From contig QKWP01000051.1 in assembly GCA_003550325.1 (NCBI GenBank), positions 354,550 through 418,549 of the forward strand: a stretch of 64,000 nt of DNA, read 5' to 3'. Shown one piece after another: positions 46,571 through 57,524 of this stretch (position 1 is the first letter of the stretch; each line of letters begins with the position of its first letter). A model generated the notes under the pieces. That model was not told the DNA's origin. It did no database searches and worked only from the letters and a program-made list of their open reading frames with translations. The DNA is from Gigaspora rosea (lineage: Eukaryota; Glomeromycota; Glomeromycetes; Diversisporales; Gigasporaceae). The position numbers were made by a program, and so were the translations under genes.

Positions 46571-48570
46571 ACTAACAACAGGTCTATGCTAGACATAATT
46601 CTAGAAGTAAAATTGATGTAATTATAAAGTTATTGGAAATAAACCTTGAATTTTTAGTTGTATAAGTTTTTGGGTCTTTAAAAGAACCTGATTACAATCC
46701 TATTAGTGATTATAACAAAATCACAAAATTTTTAAAAATTATCTTAAATTTTATTATATTTTCATGATCGAATTTTAATAGTTTTAAATTAACAGCAATT
46801 AGATTCTGTTATTATTTAGTAATAAAATTATTTAAATTAAATTAGTAAATTAAAAGTTATTTAATGCTAAATATATTTTTAAATATAAATAATTTTATAA
46901 ATAATCTATAAAACAAGATAAAGATGTTAATATAGAAGAATATCTGGTTATGATATTAGAACGAATTTCATTTTTGAATAAAATTAATAAAAAAAATGAA
47001 ATTGAAGATTTTGAAATTATGAATAATAATTATCAATAGTCAAGATGATAATTCAGCAATTCACAGTGATGATGAATATTCTTCAAATACCAATACTTTT
47101 TTTATAAAGTATTTAAAGATTTTGACAAAATTTTAAATTTAGTAAAATATCTACCGGAAAATATAAAAACTAACAACAGGACTATACTAGACATAATTCT
47201 AGAAGTAAAATTAATGTGATTATGAAGTTATTGGAAGTAAACCTTGAGTTTTCAATTGTATAAGTTTCTGGATCTTTAAAAGAACCTAATCACGATCCTA
47301 TTAGTGATCATAACAAAATTACAAAATTTTTAAAATTATCTTAAATTTTATTATATTTTCATGATTGAATTTTAATAGTTTTAAATTAATGGCAGTTAGA
47401 TTCTGTCATTATTTTAGCAATAAAATTATTTAAAGTAAATTAGTAAATTAAAAGTTATTTATTGCTAAATATTTTTAAATATAATATAAATTAATTTTAT
47501 AAATAATCTAGAATATTAAATTTAGGATTTTTTGATCAAGAATTTCTGGTTATGATATTATGTAAAGGATTTCATTTTTAAATAAAATTAATAAGAAAAA
47601 TGAAATTAAAGATTTTGAAATTATGAATAATAATTATCAATACGTCAAGATGATAATTCAACAATTCACAGTAATGATAAATATTCTTCAAATACCAATA
47701 CTTTTTTTTATAAAGTATTTAAAGCTTTTGACAAAATTTTAAATTTAGTAAAATATCTACCGGAAAATATAAAAACTAACAACAGGACTATGCTAGACAT
47801 AATCCTAGAAGTAAAATTAATGTGATTATGAAGTTATTAGAAGTAAACCTTGAGTTTTCAATTGTATAAGTTTCTGGGTCTTTAAAAGAACCTAATCACA
47901 ATCCTATTAGTAATCATAATAAAATCACAAAATTTTTAAAAAATATTATTATATTTTAATGATTGAATTTTAATAGTTTTAAATTAATGGCAGTTAGATT
48001 CTGTTATTATTTTAGTAATAAAATTATTTAAAGTAAATTAGTAAATAAAAGTTATTTATTACTAAATATTTTTAAATATAATATAAATTAATTTTATAAA
48101 TAATCTATAATAATTAAATTTAGAATTTTTTGATCAAGATAAAGATGCTAATATAGAAAAATTTCTGGTTATGATATTATAGAAAGGATTTCATTTTTAA
48201 ATAAATTAATAAGAAAAATGAAATTGAAGATTTAATCCAGAGGTCTTTGACCGATCTGATAAAAATTAGGTCTAAAGTAAAGTAGCTTTATCCTCCCTTC
48301 CTCTTTATGAAATGAACCTTACAAAATTTGTATTTTTTTATATTTTCATTAATAAACGGAACAGAGGAAAGACCTCTCTTTTAAAAAAAAAAAAAAAATT
48401 AAATTGAAGATTTTGAAATTATGAATAATAATTATCAATAAGTCAAGATGATAATTCAACAATTCACAATAATGATGAATATTTTTCAAATACCAATACT
48501 TTTTTATAAAGTATTTAAAGCTTTTGACAAAATTTTAAATTTAGTAAAATATCTACCAGAAAATATAAAA
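46571..48570. repeat. Three-unit tandem array, about 600-bp units
   Basis: Units start at 46571, 47169 and 47775, each with ACTAACAACAGG..TAT. They share more than 80-90% of words through ATATCTACC.GAAAATATAAAA. Unit 3 is interrupted by the SINE-like insert at 48234-48400. Each unit retains scraps of a decayed coding sequence (SFLNKINKKNEIEDFEI; NLVKYLPENIK). Confidence 0.85.
48234..48400 (+). mobile_element. SINE-like retroposed short RNA with poly(A) tail (167 bp)
   Basis: The insert interrupts array unit 3. Exact 13-bp TSD AAATTGAAGATTT (48221-48233, 48401-48413), and a terminal run of 16 A ending in TT. Comparing units 1 and 2 confirms the empty site. The body is much richer in G+C than its surroundings, and its two ends are complementary (CCAGAGGTCTTT near the start, AAAGACCTCTCTT before the A tail), so the RNA can close into a panhandle. 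I do not recognise the parent RNA. No clear Pol III A or B box was seen. Confidence 0.85.
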
Positions 48571-48639
48571 ATAACTAAAATAGAGATTGAATCAATTAAA
48601 TCTCTATACAAAAAAGTAAAATCTTTAAAACTTGAATAA

Positions 48640-49281
48640 GATTTAAATTTAAATAAGATAAATATATTTTAATTAAATTATAAATATTTTATTAAATATT
48701 AATTAAAAAGTAAAAATTTTATAAATTTAAGTTTTAAAGGCCTTTAAAACAAAAAAATTTTTTTAAGTTTTTATATTTAAGTTTTAAATTAAGCTTAATT
48801 ATTTAAGTTTTAAAAATTAAGCTTTTAAGATTAGTAAGATAAATATATTTAAATTTTGAAAATTTTAAATACTATATTAAATATTTATTTATTTTAATTA
48901 CTAATTAAAAAAAAAATTATAATAAATATAAATAAAATTTAAGCTCTAAGATTATATTTTAAGTTTAAAAATTATAATAAGATAAATCAGTTTTAAATTT
49001 AAAAAATTATAAATATTTTATTAAATATTTATTTATTTTAATTACTAATTAAAAATAAAAATTTTATAATATGTATAAATAAAATTTAAGTTCTAAGATT
49101 ATGTTTTAAGTTTAAAAATTATGATAAAATAAATATGGTTTAAATTTTAAAAAATTATAAATATTATATTAAATATTTATCTATATTAATTATAGTATGA
49201 AAACCTTAAATCAACAAGTAAAATTGATAATTTTTAAAATGTTATAAAAAATAACTAGTATAGTTAGAACAATTTTTTTTT
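48640..49281. repeat. Tandem A+T repeats of a TTTTAAGTTTAAAAATTA motif
   Basis: Nearly pure A/T sequence in which a roughly 130-bp unit (TAAATATTTATTTATTTTAAT, TAAATAAAATTTAAGCTCTA, AGATTATATTTTAAG) repeats three to four times. A matching fragment lies at about 56390-56460. Confidence 0.55.
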
Positions 49282-49352
49282 AGAGAATTAGTAAATAGTG
49301 CACTCTGAACTGCAGTGCACCCCTATAGTAACAAATATAAAATAATATTTAG

Positions 49353-49395
49353 AGTTAGGGTTAGGGTTAGGATTAGGGTTAGGGTTAGGGTCAGA
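49353..49395 (+). repeat. Interstitial TTAGGG tract
   Basis: Six to seven TTAGGG-type units with two variants (GATTAGGG, GGTCAG). It lies inside a TIR element well away from any chromosome end visible here. Confidence 0.92.
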
Positions 49396-49511
49396 GTTAG
49401 TTAGAATTAAAGTCAAAATTAAAGTTAGAATTAGGGGGCATCATAAATAACGTTATGTACCCTCTCATAGTAGCACTTGACCCCCTAGATAAAAAAATTT
49501 TTCAAAATCCA

Positions 49512-50150
49512 TATGTTTAGACCATATAAACTTAATGTTTTGGTTCTTATAACCCGGCCGAGCCAATTTTGAAAATTTTTTGAAAAAATTTTTTATATGT
49601 TTTAATAGCCGGGTGGAATTTCAAAAAATTTTTTTAAAAAATTTTATAAAATTTAAAATTTTTATATATAAAATTTTTAAATAAAGTCCAGATGAGCAGG
49701 TCATTACTTTATTTATTTCAGTATTTAATACTATAATTCCGTGTTATTATTTTTTAAAATTAAAATTTAAATTTTATAAGGCCATATAAGCTTAATGTTT
49801 TGGTTCTCAAAACCTGGCCGGGTCATATTTTGAAAATTTTTTGAAAAAAAATTTTTTATATGTTTTAATAGCTGGGTGGAATTTCAAAAAATTTTTTTAA
49901 AAAATTTTATAAAATTTAAAATTTTTATATATAAAATTTTTAAATAAAATCCAGATGAACGGGTCATTACTTTATTTATTTCAGTATTTAATACTATAAT
50001 GCCAGGTTATTATTTTTTAAAATTAAAATTTAAATTTTATAATTTAAAAAATTTTAAAAATTTTTAAATAAAAGTCCAGCCTGTCGGGTCTTTTTTTTTT
50101 TATGTTATGAGAACCAAAAAATTAATTTTATGTGGCCTTATATATAAAAT
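49512..50150. repeat. TIR-bounded tandem pair, about 270-bp units
   Basis: Two units (from about 49512 and 49782) share CATATAA.CTTAATGTTTTGG, CCCGGCCG..TCA, ATAGC.GGGTGGAATTTC and GTCCAGATGA.C.GGTCATTA. The right end carries GAGAACCAAAAAATTAATTT with GTGGCC, the inverse of the left end, so the pair seems bounded by inverted ends. A relic is at 4056-4120. Confidence 0.65.
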
Positions 50151-51031
50151 TTTACAAAACCTTGAATATATTGTGACACAGTGATCTGATTTGGATTATT
50201 TAGGTACTATTTGATTCGTCTCAGTGAGACGAATCTAATGATACCAAAACAATTTTATTTGGATTACTGGATCAATAGTTATTTACAAAAAACCATTGAT
50301 TTTATAGTCATTTTATAAGAAAACATAATAACCAATAGTATTTGGCCAATAACTTTTGATCTAGTGATCCAAATGAAATGAAATTGGTACTTTTCGACTC
50401 CTCTTACTGAGACGAATCGAATAGTACCAAATCATTAAATTTGGACTACTGGATCAGTTTTTAGGCGATTTTTTATAAAAAAATTGCGTTATATTTTTTT
50501 GACCCCCTACTTAAGAGGAAAATTGTTATATTTTGTCAGGCCCCCTTCCCCTCTTGTATAACATTATTTCTGGATGCCTTCTTAGGGTTATAATTAAAAT
50601 TAGTACAGAATTGCAAGAGAATCATTTTTTGTTAATAATGCAACAGGGGTTACCCTAATAAAATTTTAAGTAATATAAAAGGGGTGCATTGTAGTGCAGG
50701 TGCACTATATTACAAAACTCTTTTTTTATATAAAAATGTAGAAAAAGACTTTATAAATAAAGCTATAAAATTTGTTTTTTAATTTATTAAGTTTAAGTGG
50801 TAATCCGCAGTTAAAGGGTCAAAATTTCATAGTAAAAATTAGGGAAGATTTATAATTGCCTTATATAGAAGTGGAATGCCTTACATTTATGATCATAATA
50901 AAAAACCCTATAGTCAACAATCAATAATATATAGTTATTGGATGCAAAGCATCCAATAATTGGAAGGTAGTACAATTATATCATGATCTGTGTGATTACG
51001 ATATTATTGTCACGTCAACAAATAATAGGGA

Positions 51032-51116
51032 GTATCTAAGCGTAGAATTTGATTGTGAGATGACTGGGCCCCTTCGGGGCCTAGTTATCAAATGATCAAA
51101 TTCTACGCTTAGATAC
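51032..51116. repeat. 85-bp hairpin with GGCCCC-TTCG-GGGCC stem-loop
   Basis: Perfect 22-bp outer arms (GTATCTAAGCGTAGAATTTG... at 51032-51053; complement at 51095-51116) surround an inner stem ACTGGGCCCC / GGGGCCTAGT closed by TTCG. It is strikingly G+C-rich for this window. Outside, GTCA-containing words suggest a small MITE, but structured-RNA function cannot be excluded. Confidence 0.8.
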
Positions 51117-51305
51117 GTCAGTTATTAGTGTAGAGCATTCAATAATGGATTTATCTGTTTTTTATGACAATCAGATGTCAAATCTACTTTAAATTAAAAA
51201 AGGTTATGATTTAAAAAAGTTTATTATTATAAAAAAAAAGTATAAATATTTGCTTTTTCTTTTAGAATTAAATAATTGTTTTACTGTTACTCAAAAACAA
51301 TAAAA

Positions 51306-52879
51306 ATGACAAATACAAAAAAGAAAATGTATTACAAACCAACTAAAAAGGAAATTAATATGATTATTACTAGTACTATTCTAGTAAATACCCAAAAAGC
51401 AACTCGTAAATGGGTTAAAATTTTAGAAAATTGGTACAAAGAAGTTGGTTATAATTATGGAATTGAGACAATAACTAATCAAGAGCAACTTGAAACAGAA
51501 ATGGTAGAATTTATTTTAGAAATTCGTCAAATTAATACACAAGAAGAATATGCACAGCATCATCAATTACCTGTATCAACTTGCTAAGTATAAATCTTTA
51601 AAGCATTCTAATAGAACCAATACATTTAATCTTACAAACAAGAAAGACTTCAGACGTTTGTGAGAAGCTTTAAATGGTAAAATGAAGATGTTAAAGAGGA
51701 TAGAAAAAGGTTCTCGTTATCATAACAATTTAACAGATGAAAAATTGTATCAAATATTCTATCATGATGCTATCTCTATTAATTTGCTTCAATGATTACA
51801 GTACCATGTTTTTATGTATCGTTGTTTGCTCTTCCAACCACGTGGAGGCAAGCATTATAGATTATTGACATCTCAATTTTTTTTTATGGCTAATGGTAGT
51901 ATTAAATTTACTAAATATTCGCAGAAAAATGATCAAGGTAGTGTAGATGGAAATTTGGATGCACTTGTCATTTCTGTGCCACCAGATCCCGAAGGTTTTC
52001 AAGAACCAGTTCATGATATAAAGTACTATTTTTCTAAATGATCTAAAGATTCTAAATGTGAATTTTTACACTTGCGAATTAATAAAAAAAAAGATATTTT
52101 TTTTAAAAAATTTTTTTAATAAATAAATTAATGTATCAAATTATTTACATTCTTCAGATGAATAGTATATTGATGAAAGATTAGAAGAAAATACATGTCG
52201 TTCATTTATGAAAAATGCTTGTACTGTAGCTGGAATCAAACTAGATGGTGGTGACATTGTAAATCATTCAGGTCGTTCAACATTTATTATAGCACTTTTT
52301 CGACAAGGAGTTTCACTTGTTATATCAATGTCAATCACAAGCAATAAAAGTGAATCATTTTACAGAATTTATGCCCGACCATTAACCAAAAAAAAGAAAG
52401 ATGCACTATCTCAATTAATCAGTAGTGTAGGTTCATTACCTTCTTTAGATAATCAGGTAATTTTGATATTTATTTGAATTCTTTTATTTATTTATTTATT
52501 GTATTTAACTAACTTGAATTTATAGTTTTCTGATAAATCTCCATTGGATTCATCAACAAATTCATCAGTTAATGATGTATCTTCAGTTAATAAACCCTTT
52601 TGCAAGCCTCTTTTAACAAAAAATCTTCCACCACATATAAATGCACGTAAACCTAAACTTACTCTTGGTGGTCGCCAAATTGTTCATAAGAACAATAAAC
52701 CTATCCAAGAAACTCAAAGTATGATTAAGAATTTACTATATTTTTACCAATTATAAAATTTTATTTATTCATTTAATTTACATAGTATATTTTCAAAATC
52801 AAGAACCCGAAGAAAATATTGACATTAGAACCATTGTGAAAAACTATTATATAACGCCAAGCATGTTTCTATCAATTAG
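51306..52879 (+). pseudogene. Crypton-type tyrosine recombinase (DUF3504-like) relic
   Basis: Recognisable order: an N-terminal helical region (from ATG 51306), DFRRL.EALNGKMK, then CLLFQPRGGKHYRLL with the first catalytic Arg, a long middle with DALVISVPPDPEGF and KDSKCEFLHLRIN, FMKNACTVAGIK, VNHSGRSTFI (the H-x-x-R box) and FYRIYARPLTKKKKDAL with the nucleophile Tyr. This is the layout of Crypton/KIAA1958-type tyrosine recombinases. Damage: a frame change near 51560; in-frame TGA at 51661, 51793 and 52039, all in one otherwise open frame; a messy stretch at 52080-52166; and Asn in SNKSES where a His (GHKSES) is usual. Introns: acceptor near 52166, and a clear one between 52456 (GTAATT) and TTTATAG before FSDKSPLD. 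The Ser/Thr/Lys-rich tail follows, and its exact end (52756 or 52879) is uncertain. Not functional as it stands. Confidence 0.8.
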
Positions 52880-52979
52880 ATAGAATATGTTTATATTTCA
52901 TGCATGTTAAAAATTAAACAATTATAAACCTGTAATAAATTTGCTATAAAACAATATGAATAATACAATTATAAAAATT

Positions 52980-53312
52980 AGTCCTAAGGGGATGTAGTTA
53001 GTATCCGGAACTGTCTTCGACTGACTAATGTATCAGAGGGCTGTACCGGTGATACAAGTAGGATTAATATACGAAGCTTGGACCAGAGGATTTAAATAGG
53101 CAATCACCTAGTTGGGTTGTAGATATGGCAACTAGTGTAGAACCTTTGGGCGGACTACTTCAATTAGACAACCAAAAGTTGTACATGTGGCTAGTTGTAC
53201 CCTCATTCAATATAACTCAATTGTGGGGTGCCCAAAGAGGCGCCCTTGATCCACAGGCTTGATTAAATAAACTCTCACCCAAAGTGGGAACTTAGACATA
53301 AAAAAAAAAACA
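52980..53312 (+). mobile_element. SINE-like G+C-richer block with A tail
   Basis: A sharply bounded block of about 330 bp with far higher G+C than its flanks. It starts TCCTAAGGGGATGTAGTTAG and ends in CTTAGACAT followed by 10 A and CAATTAATAATA. CAATTATAA precedes the block, so a short TSD (CAATTA) is possible but not exact. It contains no frame. Could be a SINE or a retroposed structural RNA. No tRNA, 5S or U-RNA identity could be shown. Confidence 0.5.
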
Positions 53313-53769
53313 ATTAATAATAAAATATAGATTTTATCATTGAATAATAAAAATAGACTATCGTAAACTAAAAAAACTGGGAATTTCCATCAAATAATAA
53401 ATTTATTTGATGGTCTGATATAGTAAAAAATTGGATAAATACTCATATCGTGTTATATACTAACACGATTTGAATAATTTAACTATTATTAGAATTAGAA
53501 AAGTTGGTTTTGCAAAGTTTAATTAAAAATTATCTTAGTAAAAAAAATGCAGAAAAGCCCCATTCACATACTATAGAAATTTACTATTAAATGCCCGCTG
53601 TAATTTATTATAAAATGATCATTATTTTTTACTCTTTATTTGTGATTTACTACTTAAATATTTTTATAAAGGTTTAAAGTTAACTATTTTTATTAATAAA
53701 TATAAAATTTGGCCACTATAATTTTGGTTGAATTACCAAAATTATATAAAATAATTGAGAAATTATAGG

Positions 53770-53830
53770 AATCTCCTGCGAGAGATATATCTCCCTGGGA
53801 GATATATTTTCTACCTGGTGTACTGATGAA
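53770..53830. repeat. GAGATATATCTCCC palindrome
   Basis: GAGAGATATATCTCCC followed by TGGGAGATATATTTTC makes a short near-perfect hairpin. Function unknown. Confidence 0.5.
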
Positions 53831-53949
53831 GAATCTGGAGTTAGTTCATCCCCATATAATAGATAAGTAGAGTTTTCTTTTCTGTATTTTTTTTTGTTTA
53901 TTGTTTCGCTTTTTTTTTTGCACTTACCGATTTTTTTTGCTGTTTTTCA

Positions 53950-54730
53950 ATTTTGCTACTGTCGTTGGTGTCATCTTGGTATTATTACCGGTTGGTACCA
54001 TTGTTGTTGTTGGTTCAAGTGTCATTGCAAGTGTCATCATATGCTTTTCTTTCTTCGATTTTGCCATTGAAGCCATCGTTACTAGAGAGTAAGTTTTTCA
54101 TCTTGGTCATTTTTTTTTCTTATATATTTCTTTTTTTTCCAGGTGTGATTTTGCCGTTGGAGCCATTGTTACTGGAGTTATTGGAATCGCATTTTCTGGT
54201 AAGTTTTTCCTTTGTGGTTTTTTTGTTTCTTTTTTTTCTTATATATTTCTCTCCTTTCAGGCATGATTTCGTCGTTGCTTGTTTTTTTTCTTATTTAGGT
54301 ACTAATGCTTCTCTTTTTTCAAGTGCAGTTTTGCCATTAGAGCCAGCATTAGTGAAGCTATTGGGGTCGTTTTCAGGTACATTTTTTATTAGAGGTATTA
54401 ATTTTTTTTCTCTATAATTTATATTTCTCTTCTAGGTGTGATTTCGCCATTGGAACTATCGTTACTGGAGTTATTAGAATCACCATTTTTAGATAAGTTT
54501 TCGTTTTGGGCCATTGTTTTTTTTATATTTGGTACTTATCTTCTCTTCTTTCTGGTGCGATTTCGCCATTGGAATGGCATTACATAAACAAATAGAATTT
54601 CTATTTTCAAGTACGTTTTCATTTAGGACCATTAATTTGGGAGTTTTTTTACTACTGCTTTTCTTCTTTTAGGTGTGATTTTGCTGTTAAAGCTGTCGTT
54701 ACTAGAGTTATTGGAGTTGCTATTTTAGTG
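53950..54730 (+). repeat. Array of about 56-nt exon-like modules between T-rich spacers
   Basis: Modules at 54058-54091, 54143-54198, 54261-54280 (short), 54324-54376, 54436-54492, 54556-54610 and 54673-54728 repeat at about 112-119 bp. Most begin after a pyrimidine tract plus AG (TTTTTTTTCCAG, CTCCTTTCAG, CTCTTCTAG, CTTTTAG) and end before GTAAG, GTACA or GTACG, so they look like short exons between tiny introns. One reading gives CDFAVGAIVTGVIGIAF and variants (CSFAIRASISEAIGVVF, CDFAIGTIVTGVIRITI, CDFAVKAVVTRVIGVAI). The T-rich spacers share TCTTATATATTTCT. Module length (53-57 nt) varies in phase, so a clean open chain is not obvious. Related Val/Gly-rich wording is on the minus strand at 59820-60345. 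Confidence 0.55.
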
Positions 54731-54829
54731 TGACCTTATCTTGCTGTTGATGTTTCGTTGTATGCTGTTTGTTGTTTGTTCTTGTTGGTTTTGTAGTAAT
54801 GCTTTTTATTATATTATCATATTTGTGTG

Positions 54830-55915
54830 TAATAACACCCCTTTGCGCTTTATTTTGGGCCCCTGCACATTATTTTGAAATGCGCAAGCGCCTTATTTTG
54901 AATCATAATGTGATGTTTTTGAAATCCTGTACTAGTATTCAAAATATAGCACATGTGCACTATGATAATAACCAAATTAGCAACAATTATTAATTAAAAA
55001 ATATATTACCTCTTACTTTATTAGTCATTCTACTATAAACTATTTGGCTGCTTTGTGTACTCTCATGTGCGTATGTACGTATATAATTGATAATCAATTT
55101 GCATACTATGGAGTTCTATATATAACAAAGAAATTCTAGACCAAATTAGAATTAGGCAAGATTTACATTAATATTTATAAGATATATATATATATAGGAT
55201 GAAATGTTTTTTGGCATGCCAAAATACATATAAATAACCCAAATTTTTTAATTAAATAGAAAAAAAACCTGACAGTAAAATGCCAAATATGAATCTGGAT
55301 TTTTTTTTTATTATATACTGATACCATTATTAATACTACATTATATACTATTAAAAATTATTCTAATAGATTGTTCATTTTTTATACAACAATAAAAAAA
55401 ATGATTAAAATTATTTACTACCAACCTTACTAGGATCTTTAAATTAATACTTTCTATAATTGAGCCCTTTAACCATACATTTAAAAAATGATAACGTTAA
55501 TATTAATACTTTGTAAATTTTTTTTTATCATGGGATGCTGTTTATATACTGTATAAATTTTTTGTTATAGATTTATATTTCTTTTAAATTTGCATTGCTT
55601 TATTTTATATTTTTTTTAATATTTGTATTGTTTTATTCAAATTTCTTGTATTTCTATTGAAAATTTCGTGATATGAATTATTATCGGATTGACGTTTAAT
55701 AAAACAAGAAAAATTGCTAAAATTTAACATGAAATAACAAAAATACAATGAAGTATTGACAAATTTAAATAAGTCATTAGCAATTGAACCAAAAAATGCA
55801 TTTGGATGTGTGTTATTTCGGGATGTGCATGGGCACTATTTTGAGCAAAATAGCCAAATTTTTTAAAAAAAAATCTGAATTAGCGCCCGCCCCGCTATTG
55901 CGTGCAAATATGGTA
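54830..55915. other. Gene-free; fragments of the 43.4 kb TIR family
   Basis: 54830-54910 (GCGCTTTATTTTGGGC, TGCACATTATTTTGAAATGCGC) and 55805-55915 (TTATTTCGGGATGTGCATGGGC, CCCGCTATTGCGTGCAAATATGG) look like ends of elements related to 43375-43748. They may be the two ends of one 1.1-kb element. There is a TA microsatellite near 55185. Confidence 0.4.
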
Positions 55916-57524
55916 TATATATTTTTTTTCTATTAATAAATTTGGTAATATGTTTCCATTATTTGTTATGCTTCTATTACATTTTTTTAAATAAATTTGA
56001 TATGATTTCATCATTGCTACACTTTGTTTTTTTTTAATTCATTATTCATTACATGATTATTCGCTTTATTGTATATAGAATCGAATTTAATCAGGCAAAC
56101 AAATTTTTGCCCAAAGTTAATTAATGAATAAAGGTCTGAGTAGTACAAATATGCCTGGCTTAAGTAGTACTTCGGAATTTGTGTCATGTGATATTTACAG
56201 ATTTTGATTGGTTGAGAGATACCTAAAAGCTCCCAAAATAATTTTGCTAGGTTTTTTTTTTTATTTGCAAAATTTTTTGCAATTCTATTGGCTCTGACCC
56301 AAATTCTGACCCAATCCAAATTTGGCCAGATATATAGGACTAGTTAATTTAAGGGTTCCCGCACTGTACTAATTAAAAAATTTTATATTATATATAAATA
56401 AAATTTAAGCTTTAAGTTTATGTTTTAAGTTTAAAAATTATAATAAGGTAAATAGGTTTTAATTTTTTTTTAACTTTAGTAGTTCTGGCATATCTTTATT
56501 TATTCACATTTTATATTCGCAATATATTATATATTGTCTACTCTAGGTTGACTACTTATTAAAGTGCGACCCACCCAGTTGTTATTAGAGACACCTAAAT
56601 GTGATCTGCTATAGCAAAAATTTTTCTCTATTAACTAACATGGTATATAACAATTACTTGTCTATACAAAATTCTTAGTAAGTTAGGAATTCTGAGAGAA
56701 ATAAATAGTTGTTATAACAAGTCATATTGGGCATTTTTGTTTGGTGAGTCTTTATTAGATAAGAATATCTCAATTTAGTATATGTAACATAAGGGAGATG
56801 GGGTCTTTGGATAGGCTAAAGTTTCTACTAATAAAACTTTTTAATAATCAAATTGATTTTTATACAATTTTTATTATTTGAATATGCTTAATAAAGAATA
56901 AATTACTGTAAAAAAATCTTTATATCATATATAGTTTTAGATATTAATAATTAGTACACAAAATAGAATATAAAAACTAAATTTTAGAGAAAAGGAGGGT
57001 ATTGTGGACACAGTAGATAATTTTTGATCTACTGGCCCGTTTTGGATGATTTTACTACCAAAATGACCGTCTTAGTGAGACGATTCTAACAAGCACAAAA
57101 TCGTTAAAATTCAATCATGGAATCCCAAGATAATTAAAGGTTTATTATGCAAAAATTTGCAGATTTACTAATTAAATTCAAATATATATAAAAATTTATA
57201 TTTAATATAAATAATAATATCTTGTGATTTAGTAATCAGAATTGGATGATTTTTTTTTAAAGTAAATAATATATAAATTATTTTTTATATAATTTTGATA
57301 GCAAAAAAATTTTTTAAAATTAAAAAATTTTATTAAATATATTATTTTTAAAAGTTGCAAAATAAATTTTTTAATTCTAATAATAGCAAAATTATTAATA
57401 TTAGTTAGATCTTTATGAAGAAATATATATTTAAAGATTTTTTCTTAATTTTTTGTTTATAAAATTATTTAATAATTATATAAGGGTGCTATTTTATGGT
57501 AACTGTCGCCATGGCGACCCCGTG
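55916..57524. other. No supported gene
   Basis: The minus frame 56319-56017 (100 codons) overlaps a slightly G+C-richer patch but shows no motif. 57020-57130 carries the GATTTTACTACCAAAATG / CGTCTTAGTGAGACGATTCT words of the 19.1 kb foldback family. Confidence 0.3.

Larger units (their letters stand above)
49282..50721. mobile_element. Large Mutator-like TIR element with nested repeats (about 1.44 kb)
   Basis: The left end AGAGAATTAGTAAATAGTGC with CAGTGCACCCC and the right end GGGGTGCATTG with GCACTATATTACAAAACTCT are inverted and match the TIR style of 41293 and 44071. Flanks are T-rich, so the 9-bp TSD is not informative. Inside are an interstitial telomere-like tract (49353-49395) and a second element (49512-50150). 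Confidence 0.62.

Noticed and set aside
49353-49395. True chromosome end at the TTAGGG tract
   Set aside because: Only six to seven imperfect units, embedded in a TIR element with ordinary sequence on both sides.
52980-53312. rRNA or tRNA gene fragment
   Set aside because: No tRNA cloverleaf, A/B box or recognisable conserved rRNA segment could be found by reading both strands.
53953-54417. 154-residue leucine-rich frame as a membrane protein
   Set aside because: It reads straight through poly-T spacers and in a different frame from the conserved CDFA-type module peptide.
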